Assembly (NCBI GenBank): GCA_009746045.1
Contig: RPFO01000637.1
Span: 1 to 37,500 of the forward strand
Reading direction: 5' to 3'
DNA: 37,500 bases
Source: Mesostigma viride
Taxonomy: Eukaryota > Streptophyta > Mesostigmatophyceae > Mesostigmatales > Mesostigmataceae
Shown: positions 24,501-34,052 of the stretch, piece after piece
Numbering within the stretch: the first letter of the stretch is position 1
How the letters are laid out: every line of letters begins with the position of its first letter
The notes under the pieces: generated by a model
Seen by the model: the letters and a program-made list of their open reading frames with translations, nothing else
Databases searched by the model: none
Told to the model about the DNA's origin: nothing
Made by a program: the position numbers and the translations under genes

Positions 24501-26863
24501 GGCCAGTCCAACTCCCCAAACTCGACTCGGTAGAGGGCCACTGAGAGCTTGTACCATTAATTCGTGAGTTCAACGTACTATGGCGGTCCAGACCAGACTG
24601 AGCTTTCCGCATGAGATTCAGGTAGGTAGGCAACAACCGAACCCAGCCTACGTCAGGGCCACAGTCTGGCGCTTTTCTCCAAGTGGCTGCAGTGACTCCA
24701 TTTCTCCCCGTCCCTCAAACTCACCTGATGGTAGACAACAATCGATCGATCCCTAAGATCATTGGCGGGCCGGCCAGCCAACCTGATTTTGGCCCGCCTA
24801 GTATCTACTGAGTAGGCCGCAGCCCACCTACAGGTTAAGTGATCGAGCTGCCACGGTATAATAATAATGTGGGGAATTGGAAGCTCGATCTGGTATAGTG
24901 CACCGGTAACTATTCTATTATAAAGCGTGCTCAGGCGGCGATTTGTGAGTGTATGCCTAGCTATGCAGGCCATCATTTTCAACTACAACTAGCCTAGCTC
25001 ATACAAGCTAGGGTGCGAAAGAATGTTTATCAGCACCATGCATGCAAAACTTTCGAATGTTTATCAGCACCATGCATGCAAAACTTTCGAATGTTTATCA
25101 GCACCGTGCATGCAAAACTTTCGAATGTTTATCAGCACCATGCATGCAAAACTTTCGAATGTTTATTAGCAGCATGCATGCAAAACTTTCGAATGTTTAT
25201 CAGCACCATGCATGCAAAACTTATGTATATACTAAGGCCGAGAATTTCATTATTGAGCCCAGCTTGCTCTTTCTTATATCCAGCAAGCCACGTATGGTGA
25301 GTGGAAGCTCAATACTGTTCTACCAAGGCATCACGTGGGCTGTCATGACAATTAAGATTCATAGAAAGCAGGCAGCATGCCCTTCTATCCAACGCACGTG
25401 TCTCATCAGCCGGCCGTAAGGCAGCCGTCTTCTAATACCTTGCAGCACCATGTTCACCCTTTAATCCTGCTGTGCCCCCGCCGCGATTTTCTTATATATA
25501 TTTAATTTTCTTACATATATATAGATCCTATTAATTTCTTCAGGGTTCTTCTTTTTTTCCGGGTTTTCCTTACGTTGCATGCCCCTATCACCTCCGTAGC
25601 TTATCCTTCTCAATGAATATATATAACATCTAATGGTCATTAACAGCTTGCATTAACCTGCAGCAGCCTGTGGATGTGTCGATTGCACCGTACTAGCGCC
25701 AGCGATGAAGCTGTCGGCTGTCCCCACAATACCCGTCATAGCGAGTCCATCAGTTTACAAGGATGGCCATTGCATGAACGTCAAATTATTGGTCTTTGTT
25801 GATGTCGCTGGTCATCGATGAATGACAGTCCAATATCTATAGACCTTGGGTAATGTTTGTACACAGCTGTCAGTTCTCTGGGCAGTGGTTTAATCAGATA
25901 GATGCACTGATGCCAGCCAATGGTCATTCACAATACATGTTTTCACGTAAATACCTGGTCATTGTACAGGGTTGTAATGATGCCAGATGTCCCTGCTTGA
26001 ATCTCTGCATCGAGAAATGTAATGGCCTCCGTAATCTGCATAGATCATCAAGTGGGTGGGGGTGCATAAATCAAATGTAGACATGTCTTTGACATAGCAG
26101 CGAAAGCCAGGGCATTGAGATATGATAGATAGGGTTTAAAGCAAGACGAGAGACTCCGGTTTTCGCTTGCCAGCCCATGCAATGATGCATGCGCATACAA
26201 TTGGTGACCCTGGCAGTCACTCCCGTCAGTCCAGTGGGTTCCCAGCTATACATGATACATGAAAAGCTAACCTAATGTCAATATATGGCCATGTACGTCA
26301 TGTGGAAAGGCACAGTCTACAATACTAACAGCCGGCTACTGAACTGCCTTGGACTGCACGCCTCCCGGGTATTCCTGTGCTTTTCGAGTACATACTCTTG
26401 AACTAACATGAGGATACCGACTACCTACATATAGCAATAAGGCATTCATAGCATTAAGCTGCAGGCAGGTTGCTAGACACCATCATAGGCTGCTCCGCCA
26501 ATTACATGCCAAGCAAATTATTGTTTTAAAAAACTGGAATGCACTGGAATCCACGCAAAATAAACTTACAGAAAAAAACTGGACAGGAACATATTCCTTT
26601 AGCTTGAGACCGCGGTCTCGCACCGCTTGATGCACACCACTACGGAGTAAAACTCCACCACTAACTCTCGTGCTGTGGAGGTGCATTACGAATGATATAG
26701 TTGCAGATGCGCGATTCCAACAGGGGCAAAATGGTGCGACATCCAGCTGTATTTGTGCAATCGCAACGCCCTGCAGCCATAGTGCCGTTAGTATCAACGC
26801 AGCTGCGCCGGTACACGTAGTGCGACGTCGTACTGCGCATGCGCACGGTGTCCAGCAGGCCAT
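9097..26863 (-). CDS. Receptor-type class III nucleotide cyclase with tandem PBP ectodomain (12 exons)
   Basis: Predicted single-pass plasma-membrane receptor that binds a small extracellular ligand and makes cAMP or cGMP in the cytosol. Exons, 5' to 3': 26863-26570, 26035-25955, 23551-22889, 22174-21939, 20835-20334, 19680-19396, 16568-15959, 14198-14125, 13382-12861, 12474-11984, 10872-10644, 9558-9097. They sum to 4449 nt: 1482 codons plus stop, with every phase matching. Order: signal peptide (1 to about 37), PBP domain 1 (about 55-346), Cys-rich linker and PBP domain 2 (about 347-735), EGF-like (775-817), membrane helix (834-857), cyclase C1 (885-1100), cyclase C2 (1140-1329), Ser/Pro tail. 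Start: ATG in good context before a hydrophobic leader. Weakest points: the exon 1/2 junction (a small exon could be missing) and the exon 9 acceptor (poor pyrimidine tract). Nucleotide specificity is not settled. Confidence 0.85.
10644..12474 (-). other. Cyclase exons 10-11: second cyclase homology domain C2
   Basis: The domain begins near VVICFIYVGSSS, which aligns with the Asp-containing first strand but has Tyr (1151) at the Asp position. YECEEKDGNF replaces the second metal Asp with Gly (1192). In contrast FGPVVNRAARI keeps the transition-state Asn (1286) and Arg (1290). Glu1188 sits at the purine-selecting position (Lys in adenylate, Glu in guanylate cyclases), while the second selector position is Ala1279, so substrate choice is uncertain. 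Confidence 0.8.
12861..14198 (-). other. Cyclase exons 8-9: class III catalytic domain C1
   Basis: TDIEGSTALWE (D891) and TEGDSF (D934) supply the two metal-binding Asp residues of class III cyclases. The domain continues through a family-typical LRVRMGIHIG strand to YQGEVVELAKAI. There the catalytic Asn and Arg of the usual VVNxAARI motif are replaced by Glu (1048) and Ala (1052). An insertion of about 55 residues lies between the metal site and the MGIHIG strand, a common feature of algal cyclases. Exon 8 is only 74 nt. Confidence 0.85.
14273..14372. repeat. 29-bp tandem repeat, about 3.5 copies, in cyclase intron 7
   Basis: The unit is 'aggtgacaagtgccaggtat' plus gatataact, with single-base variation. 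It lies within 80 bp of the exon 8 splice acceptor on the minus strand, so copy-number change here would shift the branch-point region. Confidence 0.8.
14627..14716. repeat. 13-bp tandem repeat, about 7 copies, in cyclase intron 7
   Basis: Perfect repetition of the 13-mer ttctgcgcctgtg. No coding role in either strand of the cyclase model. Confidence 0.9.
15260..15815. repeat. 43-bp minisatellite, about 13 copies, in cyclase intron 7
   Basis: The unit starts 'atgcccattagcaggcatca' and ends with cagatacgaggacaggatacgta. Differences are limited to a few transitions (gta/gtg, gata/ggta, acgagg/acgggg). Each unit carries the inverted repeat ATGCC...GGCAT with an 8-nt loop (7-bp arms in copies reading gtgatgcc). 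It is directly repeated with no unique spacers, so it is not a CRISPR array. Confidence 0.95.
15959..16400 (-). other. Cyclase exon 7 (second part): EGF-like module and transmembrane helix
   Basis: ACSGHGSCQF plus CSCVAGWEGQYCQ (residues 775-817) follow the EGF pattern, including the terminal Gly-Trp and CxC. After a short linker comes a 24-residue Leu/Gly-rich hydrophobic helix (834-857) followed by WRMRKG, a basic stop-transfer. The exon ends in AAVVT and a G that completes the Asp of the next exon, so the membrane helix is joined to C1 by only about 30 residues. Confidence 0.85.
17977..19432. repeat. 102-bp minisatellite, about 14 copies, containing the exon 6 end and splice donor
   Basis: The unit is 102 bp. 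Read on the minus strand, each unit carries ggggaggagctgctgctggg, then ctgcgtggaccaacag, then gtgggtagtgac. That is the last 36 nt of cyclase exon 6 (codons for GEELLLGCVDQQ) and its GT donor. The copy at 19396-19432 is the real exon end, because only there is the upstream exon sequence present. The other copies lie in intron 6. There are two main unit subtypes (accgcgcgccccac versus accccgcgccacac), arranged in a non-random order. The 441-codon Pro-rich open frame on the plus strand is a by-product of the period being a multiple of three. Confidence 0.9.
20043..20186. repeat. 12-bp minisatellite, about 12 copies, in cyclase intron 5
   Basis: Perfect 12-bp units of cccactggccca, preceded by a cgcccgcc-rich and C-rich tract (19990-20042). 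It lies in intron 5 between cyclase exons 5 and 6. Confidence 0.95.
21481..21566. repeat. 12-bp perfect inverted repeat followed by telomere-like motifs
   Basis: CAGATGGCAGGT (21481-21492) and ACCTGCCATCTG (21506-21517) are exact inverted copies with a 13-nt loop. Directly after the second arm come tttagggtttag, ctagggtttaggg and gagggttta, imperfect plant-type telomere heptamers. It lies in intron 4 of the cyclase gene. Confidence 0.8.
22889..26863 (-). other. Cyclase exons 1-3: signal peptide and first PBP-like domain
   Basis: Exon 1 codes a basic and Cys-containing N-terminus, then a hydrophobic core ending near VAIAQ (about residue 37), a plausible signal peptide. The following FVMHLHSTRVSGG stretch, GTSGIITTLYND (exon 2) and AANAAGIPIYIVGGADPG (exon 3) are the successive beta-alpha elements of a type I sugar-binding PBP (Peripla_BP_4-like). 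The domain closes with ALDPGHYTQGYLAVALA, the position of the family's DQQPYLQGY motif. Exon 2 is an 81-nt exon bounded by tgcag and a gtattt donor; an in-frame stop just upstream rules out a longer version. Confidence 0.8.
25019..25222. repeat. 34-bp minisatellite, 6 copies, in cyclase intron 2
   Basis: The unit is 'gaatgtttatcagcaccatg' plus catgcaaaactttc. Five copies are almost identical; one has ttagcagcatg. Each holds the palindrome atgcat overlapping gcatgc. Confidence 0.95.
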
Positions 26864-28580
26864 GATGATGGCGAATGGGCGATCCCCGGCCCGGATTCTA
26901 GCTTAATTAAATAGTTACAATGGCCACACCATCATGTATATAGTAGCATAATGGGCCGGGTTTGACGCGACCGGAGTTAAACGTATGATCCTGCGATAAT
27001 TGTGTGCATATATACTTAGATATATTCTTCTTGCAGGTGGCAAATTAATGATAACTCTGCGTTCTGCGGCTAGTACCAGCGGTCATGATCCATGAATATT
27101 TTTAGCCACGTCTAGGCATCGACCGCCGGGCTATCTTCAAATACGTCCTCGGCCTCACGGATTATATTGATCTGGCGCCGGCGCCGGATTCATTCCTAGG
27201 GATTACGACGGCAGGCGCAGCAACCCCAGCGCGAATTCATGGTCGACGTGCAGATTGCGCATAATCAAGGCCGGCGGCGGGCTCAGATCAAGGATTCGAT
27301 ATCTATTGGAGGATCAGCTAATGTTATTTGCGCGTGCCGAAGCGTCAGAATGATGGCGGCCTGCTGATGATCGATTAATAAAAATCTGGCTACATATTGA
27401 CTATAGTACGAGGTATCCGGCCGGCCGCGCGGCGCGGGCCGGCGGGATCGATCAGCGGCATATTGCGCATGTTGATGAACCTCTTCTGTTACAGATAGCA
27501 AACTGTCCGAGCTCGCCACACGCGGCCGGGCAAGAGCTTAATAACTTACAACTCCGCCGCAGCATCGTCAAGGAGAAAAGGAAATTCATCGCTTACCCGC
27601 GCGCCATACGGTACTGCAACCCGCCATTGAATCGCACGTGCACATGATCAGCCTCGATCCGCGCGGTATGCTGAACTAGCAGGCAGCCTAGTTTTTCGGA
27701 GATATTTCTCCCAGTTGTTGCTGTTTGTTGTTGAGGCCCACGCCGCATGGGCAGCATAGATATCTCCCAGGGCTAAGTGTTTACTGTTGCTTTGGACAGG
27801 AACGATGCCAACTATTGTGTAGAATTAACTCTGCAAGTAGAACTCTAGTAGAACTATAGTTGCATTCAGGATTAGCTGCCAGATGGCAGCATTCAAATAA
27901 TGACCTGTTTGACCAAAGGGTCAGTGTATCTTACGAGTTACGACTGGATCTGTACTGGGGCACTATATTAATCAGGATTTGTTCTATTGATTGTTTTACC
28001 CTGAAAAAGACCGGAAAAGTACGGAGATCCTCCACAGGATGCCCGATGGTTTTTCATATGGAGGGATAACGCCTTCACGTGTTGGTCGTTGACTGTTGAG
28101 TTGACGTCGTGACGTTCGGGAGCACTGCTCTGGTATTTATCACGACTTCAAGGCTCACTTCATTGCTACCATACTGCTACCATTCACCAACACCAATACA
28201 CCATCGCTCCCAATGTGCAACATGCCCACCAGTTGGATGGGTACCGTGCGCCGGGATGAATGAATTTACGCCGCGCACTTCAAACACCTTTGGCTTCTCT
28301 CTGAGTGGGCATTTCGCCTAGTGCTAAGGTGTTGTTGTTGTTGTTGTTGTTGTTGTGTCCCGCGCCGCAGTCAGCAGCTGAGAGTGCTAAGTACTACTGG
28401 TGGTGGTTGACGGTTCCTGCTTTTGTCATTTTTGGAAGGTTGCAGTGCTTTCTGAGTTGTGGAGAGTGACCAGCCTACGGATCCGGCGGTTGGCACTATG
28501 GAAGACACCAGCGTTGTTGCGCGGAGAAAAGCTGACCAATTATTCTGAGCAACTGTTTCGGCCTGCAATGGTCTAGCGAT
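26864..28580. promoter_or_regulatory. Divergent intergenic region between the cyclase and the GT32 gene
   Basis: About 1.7 kb separates the two divergent start codons, so both promoters should lie here. It holds a 12-bp perfect palindrome ggcgccggcgcc (27174-27185), a GC-rich inverted repeat with CCGGCC/GGCCGG arms (about 27419-27442) and a GTT trinucleotide run of about eight units (28331-28356). No protein-coding exon is supported. Promoter assignment is by position only. Confidence 0.45.
28331..28356. repeat. (GTT)n microsatellite
   Basis: About eight uninterrupted GTT units, 225 bp upstream of the GT32 start codon; probably in its promoter or 5' UTR. Confidence 0.95.
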
Positions 28581-30634
28581 ATGGGTCAGCGCGGTGCTTT
28601 ATTACTGCAATCTCATTCCGCGTCGGAATCGCTTGTCAGTTTTTATTTGAGCCTTGTGTTTCTAGTGTCCACGTGCGCTGTCGCTGGCGGTAACGATGCT
28701 CATGGTCAGGCAGTGCCAAGGAGACTATTAACAGATCAAGTGCCATGGAACGGACCCGACTGTTTTGCAGCCCGGCCAGAACCTCTCATCCAATTCCCGG
28801 AATTCGTTCGTCGAGCGGACGAAACATGGAACCCTGGCAATGCCCGCATCCCGCATGTTTTCCATAGAATATACACCAACCGCGGCGTCACGGCGCGGTT
28901 CTGCTACTCGTTCCAGGAGACGGCTACGGCCGACCCGTCCCTGGATTTCACGCTCGTCGATTTCCCCACCGCGGAGGAGTTTATTCGAACGCGTTGCGGA
29001 GAGGACGTCGCGTGGGCGTTCCGGATGCTGCTGCCTGGGGCCTACCGAGCGGATCTGTACAGGTACCCCGACTAGGTCAACTGGTACCCCTACCAGGTAC
29101 TAGACGCTTGCGCGCGCGGCATCATTATGGTGGCCTGGACGCCACGTTCACAGGAGCTGCGGTAATCTTTGCAGCGATGAACTCTTGTAGCAACGAGCCC
29201 GTCTAGCGCTGATGACCGCAGCGCTGGCCGTGACAGCAGTGAGCAGCAGTGAGCAGAGCCAGCCTTTGAGCTCGCACACAGATCACCCCAGTGCACCTGC
29301 CACCTGTCACTTGCGGACATGCCTTTCGTTGGTGTGGCCGTTCACGCGGTTGCAATGCATGTTCAACCTGTGGATGTGCTACGCCCACGTGACATGGCAC
29401 GCGTGGGGTGTGCCACGCCCGCATCACGATGACTCATCACTGCCTGTGGATGTCACTGCGCCGGCATGACACGAATGCCTCGTACTGCGCTGCCCTGTGG
29501 CTCCCAGCCCCCCTGCCCGCCTTGCTGCTTGCACCGTACCTCCCCCTGGCAATGCCCTACTTCCCTTACCCCACCCCGTGACCCCACCCCCCGGTCCTAT
29601 GCCCTGGCCCACCCCCCGGTCCTATGCCCTGGCCCACCCCCCGGGCCTATGCCCTGGCCCACCCCCTGACCCCATCCCCCACCAGGTACTGCGTCCTGTT
29701 TGCGGAAGGAGGTTACGCGGTGGACCTGGGCTTCCATCTCAAAGCGCCCCTGTCCAGCTTCGTGCCCCCCAACACCACGTTTGTGGTGGCGGAGGACCCT
29801 GGTTTGACCAACGTGGGCGCCTGGGTGGGTTTCACAGGCGCGGTCGCGGGCCACCCGTTGCTGCGCGCGTGCATGGACTTGGTGGTGGAGAACGTGCGCG
29901 CGTGCTGGTATGAGACGCGGGGGGAGACTGTGCTCGGGCCGCTGGCGATAACTGGGCCCGAGCTGCTCGGTAATGCCATCCGCCGCCACTGGCACCTTGC
30001 ACCCAGCGATACGTGGGCGGTGGGCAACGTGTCGGACCCGCTGCTGCTGTTGCCTGCTGCGCGGAACAACGAGGGATTCATCCAGATATTCTCGCCCGAC
30101 AGCCGCCGCACGCTCGTGGGCCAGAACAAGTTCGCGGGCCAGGAGATGGAGTTTTTGGCGATGGGCTACATGAGCCCACAAGCACCGCACTACAGCGTGT
30201 TGTGGTGGCAACGGGCCGTGTACAACAAGAGCGCGTGCGAGAAGCGAGTGGTGGACGCGGGGGCCAGCGAGCAGAGCGCCAGGTTGACGCCCAGCAAGCA
30301 GAGCGCCACATCGACGCCCAGCAAGCAGAGCGCCACGTTGACGCCCAGCAAGCAGAGCACCACGTTGACACCAAAAGAGCCGAGGGCGGGGAACGCCGCA
30401 TTGACGGACGATGCAAAGAGGGCGCAAAGGGAGGCGGAGCAGGCAGAGATAGCCCGCAAGGAGCGGTTGCGGGTGCTAGGTGTCCCGGATGGGGTGAAAC
30501 TCCCGGTGCTGGGAGGGAAGGTCTCGCGACCCTGGCCAGAGCCGCCAGGGAGGTTGACCGGCACCAGTACGCACACGGCCACACCAGATCAGCACGTCCC
30601 ACCTCGTGGCACTGCGCAGGGCCTCCGCGGCTAG
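28581..30634 (+). CDS. GT32-like glycosyltransferase, secretory pathway (2 exons)
   Basis: Predicted sugar transferase of the DXD-containing GT32 (Gly_transf_sug/Och1-like) type. Exons 28581-29062 and 29686-30634 (intron 623 nt, phase 2) give 476 codons plus stop. Residues 18-36 are a hydrophobic signal peptide or type II anchor. IPHVFHRIYTN (90-100) is the family's opening strand. The splice recreates AYRADLYRYCVLFAEGGYAVDLGF, matching the family pattern of an SDLLRY-like helix, GG and then the metal site. WVGFTGAVAGHPLL and ITGPELLGNAI match the downstream conserved blocks. The expected DxD reads DLG (174-176), so the second acidic residue is missing. The C-terminus is unusual: about four 9-residue Ser/Thr/Lys repeats, then a charged helix. 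The intron has three 26-bp CT-rich repeats just before its acceptor. The fold is well supported; activity and substrate are unknown. Confidence 0.8.
29587..29668. repeat. 26-bp repeat, 3 copies, at the 3' end of the GT32 intron
   Basis: Units of 'cccggtcctatgccctggcc' plus cacccc, immediately before the acceptor used at 29685/29686. The C-rich units may serve as the pyrimidine tract. Confidence 0.85.
30270..30375 (+). repeat. 27-bp coding repeat in GT32 exon 2, about 4 copies
   Basis: In-frame 27-bp units encode SKQSATLTP-like nonapeptides near residues 357-391. The reading frame is kept and substitutions are mostly conservative, as expected for a tolerated low-complexity linker that could be O-glycosylated. 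Confidence 0.9.
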
Positions 30635-31347
30635 CACCAGGGAGCCCTGGCAGGGGATTGTACAGTGACTCCGAAATTCTGGGGGTGAAACTGGCGAAAG
30701 CGAGTTTGCGGTGTCGCGCTGCGTTGACAATCAGCTAGTCAGCTCTGGCCTGGCCCCGTGGGCAACCTACAGGTAGCATCGGTTGTCCCACTTCTCTTGT
30801 GGGGCATTTCTGTGGTGGGGCTGTCTCTTTCATGGCTATCTCTTTTAGGGCTATCTCCTTTAGGACTATGTCTTCCAGGGCTGTCTCTGTGTTTGTCATA
30901 GCGGGTGCCTTGCAGCTGCAAAGGTCGGAAATCAACGGCGCACACGCTTGGCAAGGGATGTGAGCAACAAGATGATTCTACGTGTTGTACGACCCCAAGC
31001 ACAAGACCCAAGGGCCTTGTGAAAGAGCTAAACCCACATATTACGTGAGCTACCCCCTGTGGGGGTCAGCCTGGCACTATGTGGATTGAAGAAGCGTCAT
31101 CGGGTGGACAGGCGTCACCTGGGGCCGAGTTGATTTTCTTCACCCATGTTATTCTCTGCCCGCGCTGTATGCTATTGTATCCATTCTTTGCTTCCAACGT
31201 TTTACCACCTGGGAGCAGGAATGTCCTCATGGTCGGTTCAAGTGTTTGAAGAAGCCTTCTATTTAAAGCATGCTAGGAAGCCCTAGTATTCCCAAGTACT
31301 TATAAAGTAGTGGCAAGAGTGTATAGTAGTACATCAATGAGAGAAGA
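30635..31347. other. Intergenic region with a degenerate 15-bp repeat
   Basis: No gene recognised. 30819-30893 holds five degenerate 15-bp units of the type ggctatctcttttag. Confidence 0.6.
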
Positions 31348-32044
31348 TGTAACAACCAAATGTTACATCCAAAGTTTTCCTACTGTTGACCTTATTATGA
31401 GTTCTTGGGGACAATTATTTGGAAAGTTAGGAGGCTTCGATGTATGATTGGTATTGGGCCTGTTGAGACTTGTCGAATTATTGTTCTACCCTCATTGGTC
31501 GTGGCCTGATCCACGTGGGGTACTTTGAATGGTCTAGTTCAGCCTATAGATTCTCTTTAAGACTTTTGTACCTGGTGGATCTGGTTCCAGGTCACGGAGA
31601 TTCTGTAGTGCTGGCCTTGTGTTGTTTTGTGAATTCTGAGGACAGGATCTTACCTTGAGTGATCCTCACATTTGATTGGTCCTTTCGGGTTAGGATTGAG
31701 CCGACTCTGCATGCACGATGACTTTTATCCTGTTTGTGGAGGTCGTGGAAAGAAGCTTACGTGGGAACCAAACCTATGGTGTAATTCAAGGATTTCCTTG
31801 TTTCATCAAGCAATCAGTCCTTGCCAAAAGTCAACTATTACTTCAACAGATAGTCGACTTGGAAACAACTTGTCTGTTGTGTCTAACAAGGGTGGGGACT
31901 CAATCCCTCAACTGTTGAAGTTTCATCTTCATTGCTGCTCTGGACGTGAAGTTATCTGTCAAGACTCTAACCCAGGTATAAAGATCTTTTCACGCTAATG
32001 CTTATACTGAGGCTGTTGCAAACACAACATTTTTAGTCGTTTCA
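31348..32044 (+). repeat. Candidate 5' LTR of the Ty3/gypsy element
   Basis: Sequence from TGTAACAACC to ...GTTTCA directly before the primer-binding site has the expected TG...CA ends and a plausible 697-bp length, with no coding content. The right edge is anchored by the primer-binding site; the left edge is a guess (31361, TGTTACATCC, is an alternative). There is no 3' LTR in the window to compare with. Confidence 0.35.
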
Positions 32045-32045
32045 T

Positions 32046-32056
32046 TGGTATCGGAG
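32046..32056 (+). other. Candidate retrotransposon primer-binding site (initiator Met tRNA)
   Basis: TGGTATCGGAG matches TGGTATCAGAG, complementary to the 3' end of plant initiator Met tRNA, at 10 of 11 positions. A GTTTC that also fits the tRNA follows closely. It lies about 220 bp upstream of the gag start, the usual place. Confidence 0.55.
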
Positions 32057-32268
32057 GTTTCTACCTAGGTGTTGGTGGTCTTGATAGTATTAGTTCACAG
32101 TTAACAATGAAATTCATGCCCGACCCAGAGAGTACGTAATGCTGTGCGCTCGTTCAGTTTCCAGAGTGTGCATGACTCATCCTTATGTGACAGTCTTGCT
32201 CTGAGAACTGCCCTGAGCTCATAAGTTTTTAACGTTTCCCCAGTACGGCATGCGCGACCCATGGAGGA

Positions 32269-34026
32269 ATGAGTAACCCGGAGACACAACCACCGGAATC
32301 AAGTAAGAGAGTTGAAGATGCAACCACATCTTTAGCAGCTCGGCGACCTACCGGTGATGAAAGGGTTTTTTCATCTACTCCCAGACGTCAACTATTTGGA
32401 GATACCACTTTAATGTCTGCTTCCCGCAGATATTCGCTGTCCGTCGGCCCAAAGTTCTCCGTCTTGCCCCTCGGCGTGCAACCAGGCGAGCCTTCCCTGC
32501 GTGGCGCTGGTAGAGGTGGACCCCGGTCCCCCAGCGTTGAGGACACGCGTTCGCCAGCACCCGAATACGGTTCCGGCTATTCGTTTTGGCTACAACACCG
32601 TGCCGGGGAGAGACGGCACACGTCTAGCGGCTGACGAGCTGACAGCGGAGAAAATTCGATTACAACATGAACGTGAGGAAGCTGCGAGAGCTAGAAGTTT
32701 GGCGGAAGCGCTGGAGAAGAGTGTGGGTAGGACTATTGCGCGTGTGCAGCAACTTGAGTCGCAAGGGCAGGCGGGCGATGGAGAGTCTGTTTTCGTGGAT
32801 CAACCGTCTCCAACACTGGGTACACGAAGGGTATATGCGACTAACGCTCCTTTTGTTGTTGAGGGGACAGATGCACAGGGGTATGAGCCTCCACGGGTCT
32901 CGGTGGCTGCGACAATGCCGGAGAGTCAGGATGTGCCACGCGCCCCAGTGATGGAGCTCACGTCTTTGTACCCTCGTACTGTTCCTTTTCCCAAGGTGGA
33001 GTCGGTAGACAAGCTGTCGCTGACCAACCTCACCCATCGCAGCTTTGACCATTTCTCAACCAAGTTTCAGGATGTCTTCGCCATACACTTCGCCAACTAC
33101 GGGCCCAAGGCAGAGGAACGCCTTACGATGGACATCCAGAAGAGGATGGTTAGGCAGCGGATGAGTGACAGTGCCAGTGACCGTTTTGATGAGTTTTTGC
33201 GCTCTGTGGCTGGACGTGCGTGCACCGACCTCCCCTCTCTCTTGCTGCATGGGCTTTCGCCGGTTTCTGTTACCCCAGGATCAGCTTCACATGGATCGGG
33301 ACGCACTGGCTAACTGCACACAGGCTGGGTTGACGCTGCCACAGTTTGTGGAGCAATTCACCAACCTTAGAGCCAAGATTCCCCAGTGCTCTGACGCGGA
33401 GGCGCTTCACAGATTACTGCATGGCATGGCTCCCCATGTGAGACTGGATGAGGACAAGCACTTCTCCCAGTTTGACTACGTGGATTGGCAATGGGACAAG
33501 GTGTTGTCTTATGTGCTTACCCTCTGCCGTGTGCCTGCATTCTCTGTCAAGTGGGAGCCTGTGGCCACCCCTGTGCCACCCATCAAGAAGTCCCTGAACC
33601 AGCTGGATGACCTCCTGGGGGAACTCAATGCCCTGGATCACACCAAGGGCAACTGTTTTATCTGTAACCAGCCAGGTCACTTTGCACGTGACTACCCCAG
33701 GCGGGACCAGTTTCCCCCTGCCACAAAGGGTCCCTTTGGTGCCCTGTCATCTCCCCGGCCACCCAACCTGCCTCCTGGCGTCCCTGCTGGAGACCACCGG
33801 ATGCAACCAGGATTCCAGCCCAACTTCCAGCCCCCTGGGAGGTTCCAGTCCCGTGCTAGGTCCTTCAGCAGACAGGATAAGCGTAGGATGGTGAACGCTC
33901 TCATGCAGCTGCTGGCAGAGGAGGAGGATCGAAGGGGGCGACGGGGATGAGCCACCAGAGCCAACTGAGCAGCAGCAACCCTCCGGCAGTGGAGCACCCC
34001 CTGACCCACCTGAGTCAAAAAACTAG
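32269..34026 (+). pseudogene. gag of the gypsy element, frameshifted
   Basis: Starts at ATG 32269 (MSNPETQPPE) and changes frame at about 32.50-32.63 kb and again at about 33.24-33.30 kb. It contains a charged coiled-coil-like stretch (about 32640-32760), a capsid-like region (for example LTLPQFVEQFTNLRAKIPQC) and a CX2CX4HX4C-type knuckle. The last Cys of the knuckle reads Tyr (CFICNQPGHFARDY), a one-base change. The tail is Pro/Arg-rich. In its current frame it stops at 33950; a further shift would extend it through an Asp/Glu/Pro-rich end to the stop at 34024-34026. Confidence 0.8.
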
Positions 34027-34052
34027 TTGGGTCCCCAGGTCCTTCTTCTGTC

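Noticed and set aside
25013-25419. Open frames of about 100 codons over the 34-bp repeats
   Set aside because: Repeat artefact within cyclase intron 2, with no conserved sequence outside the array.
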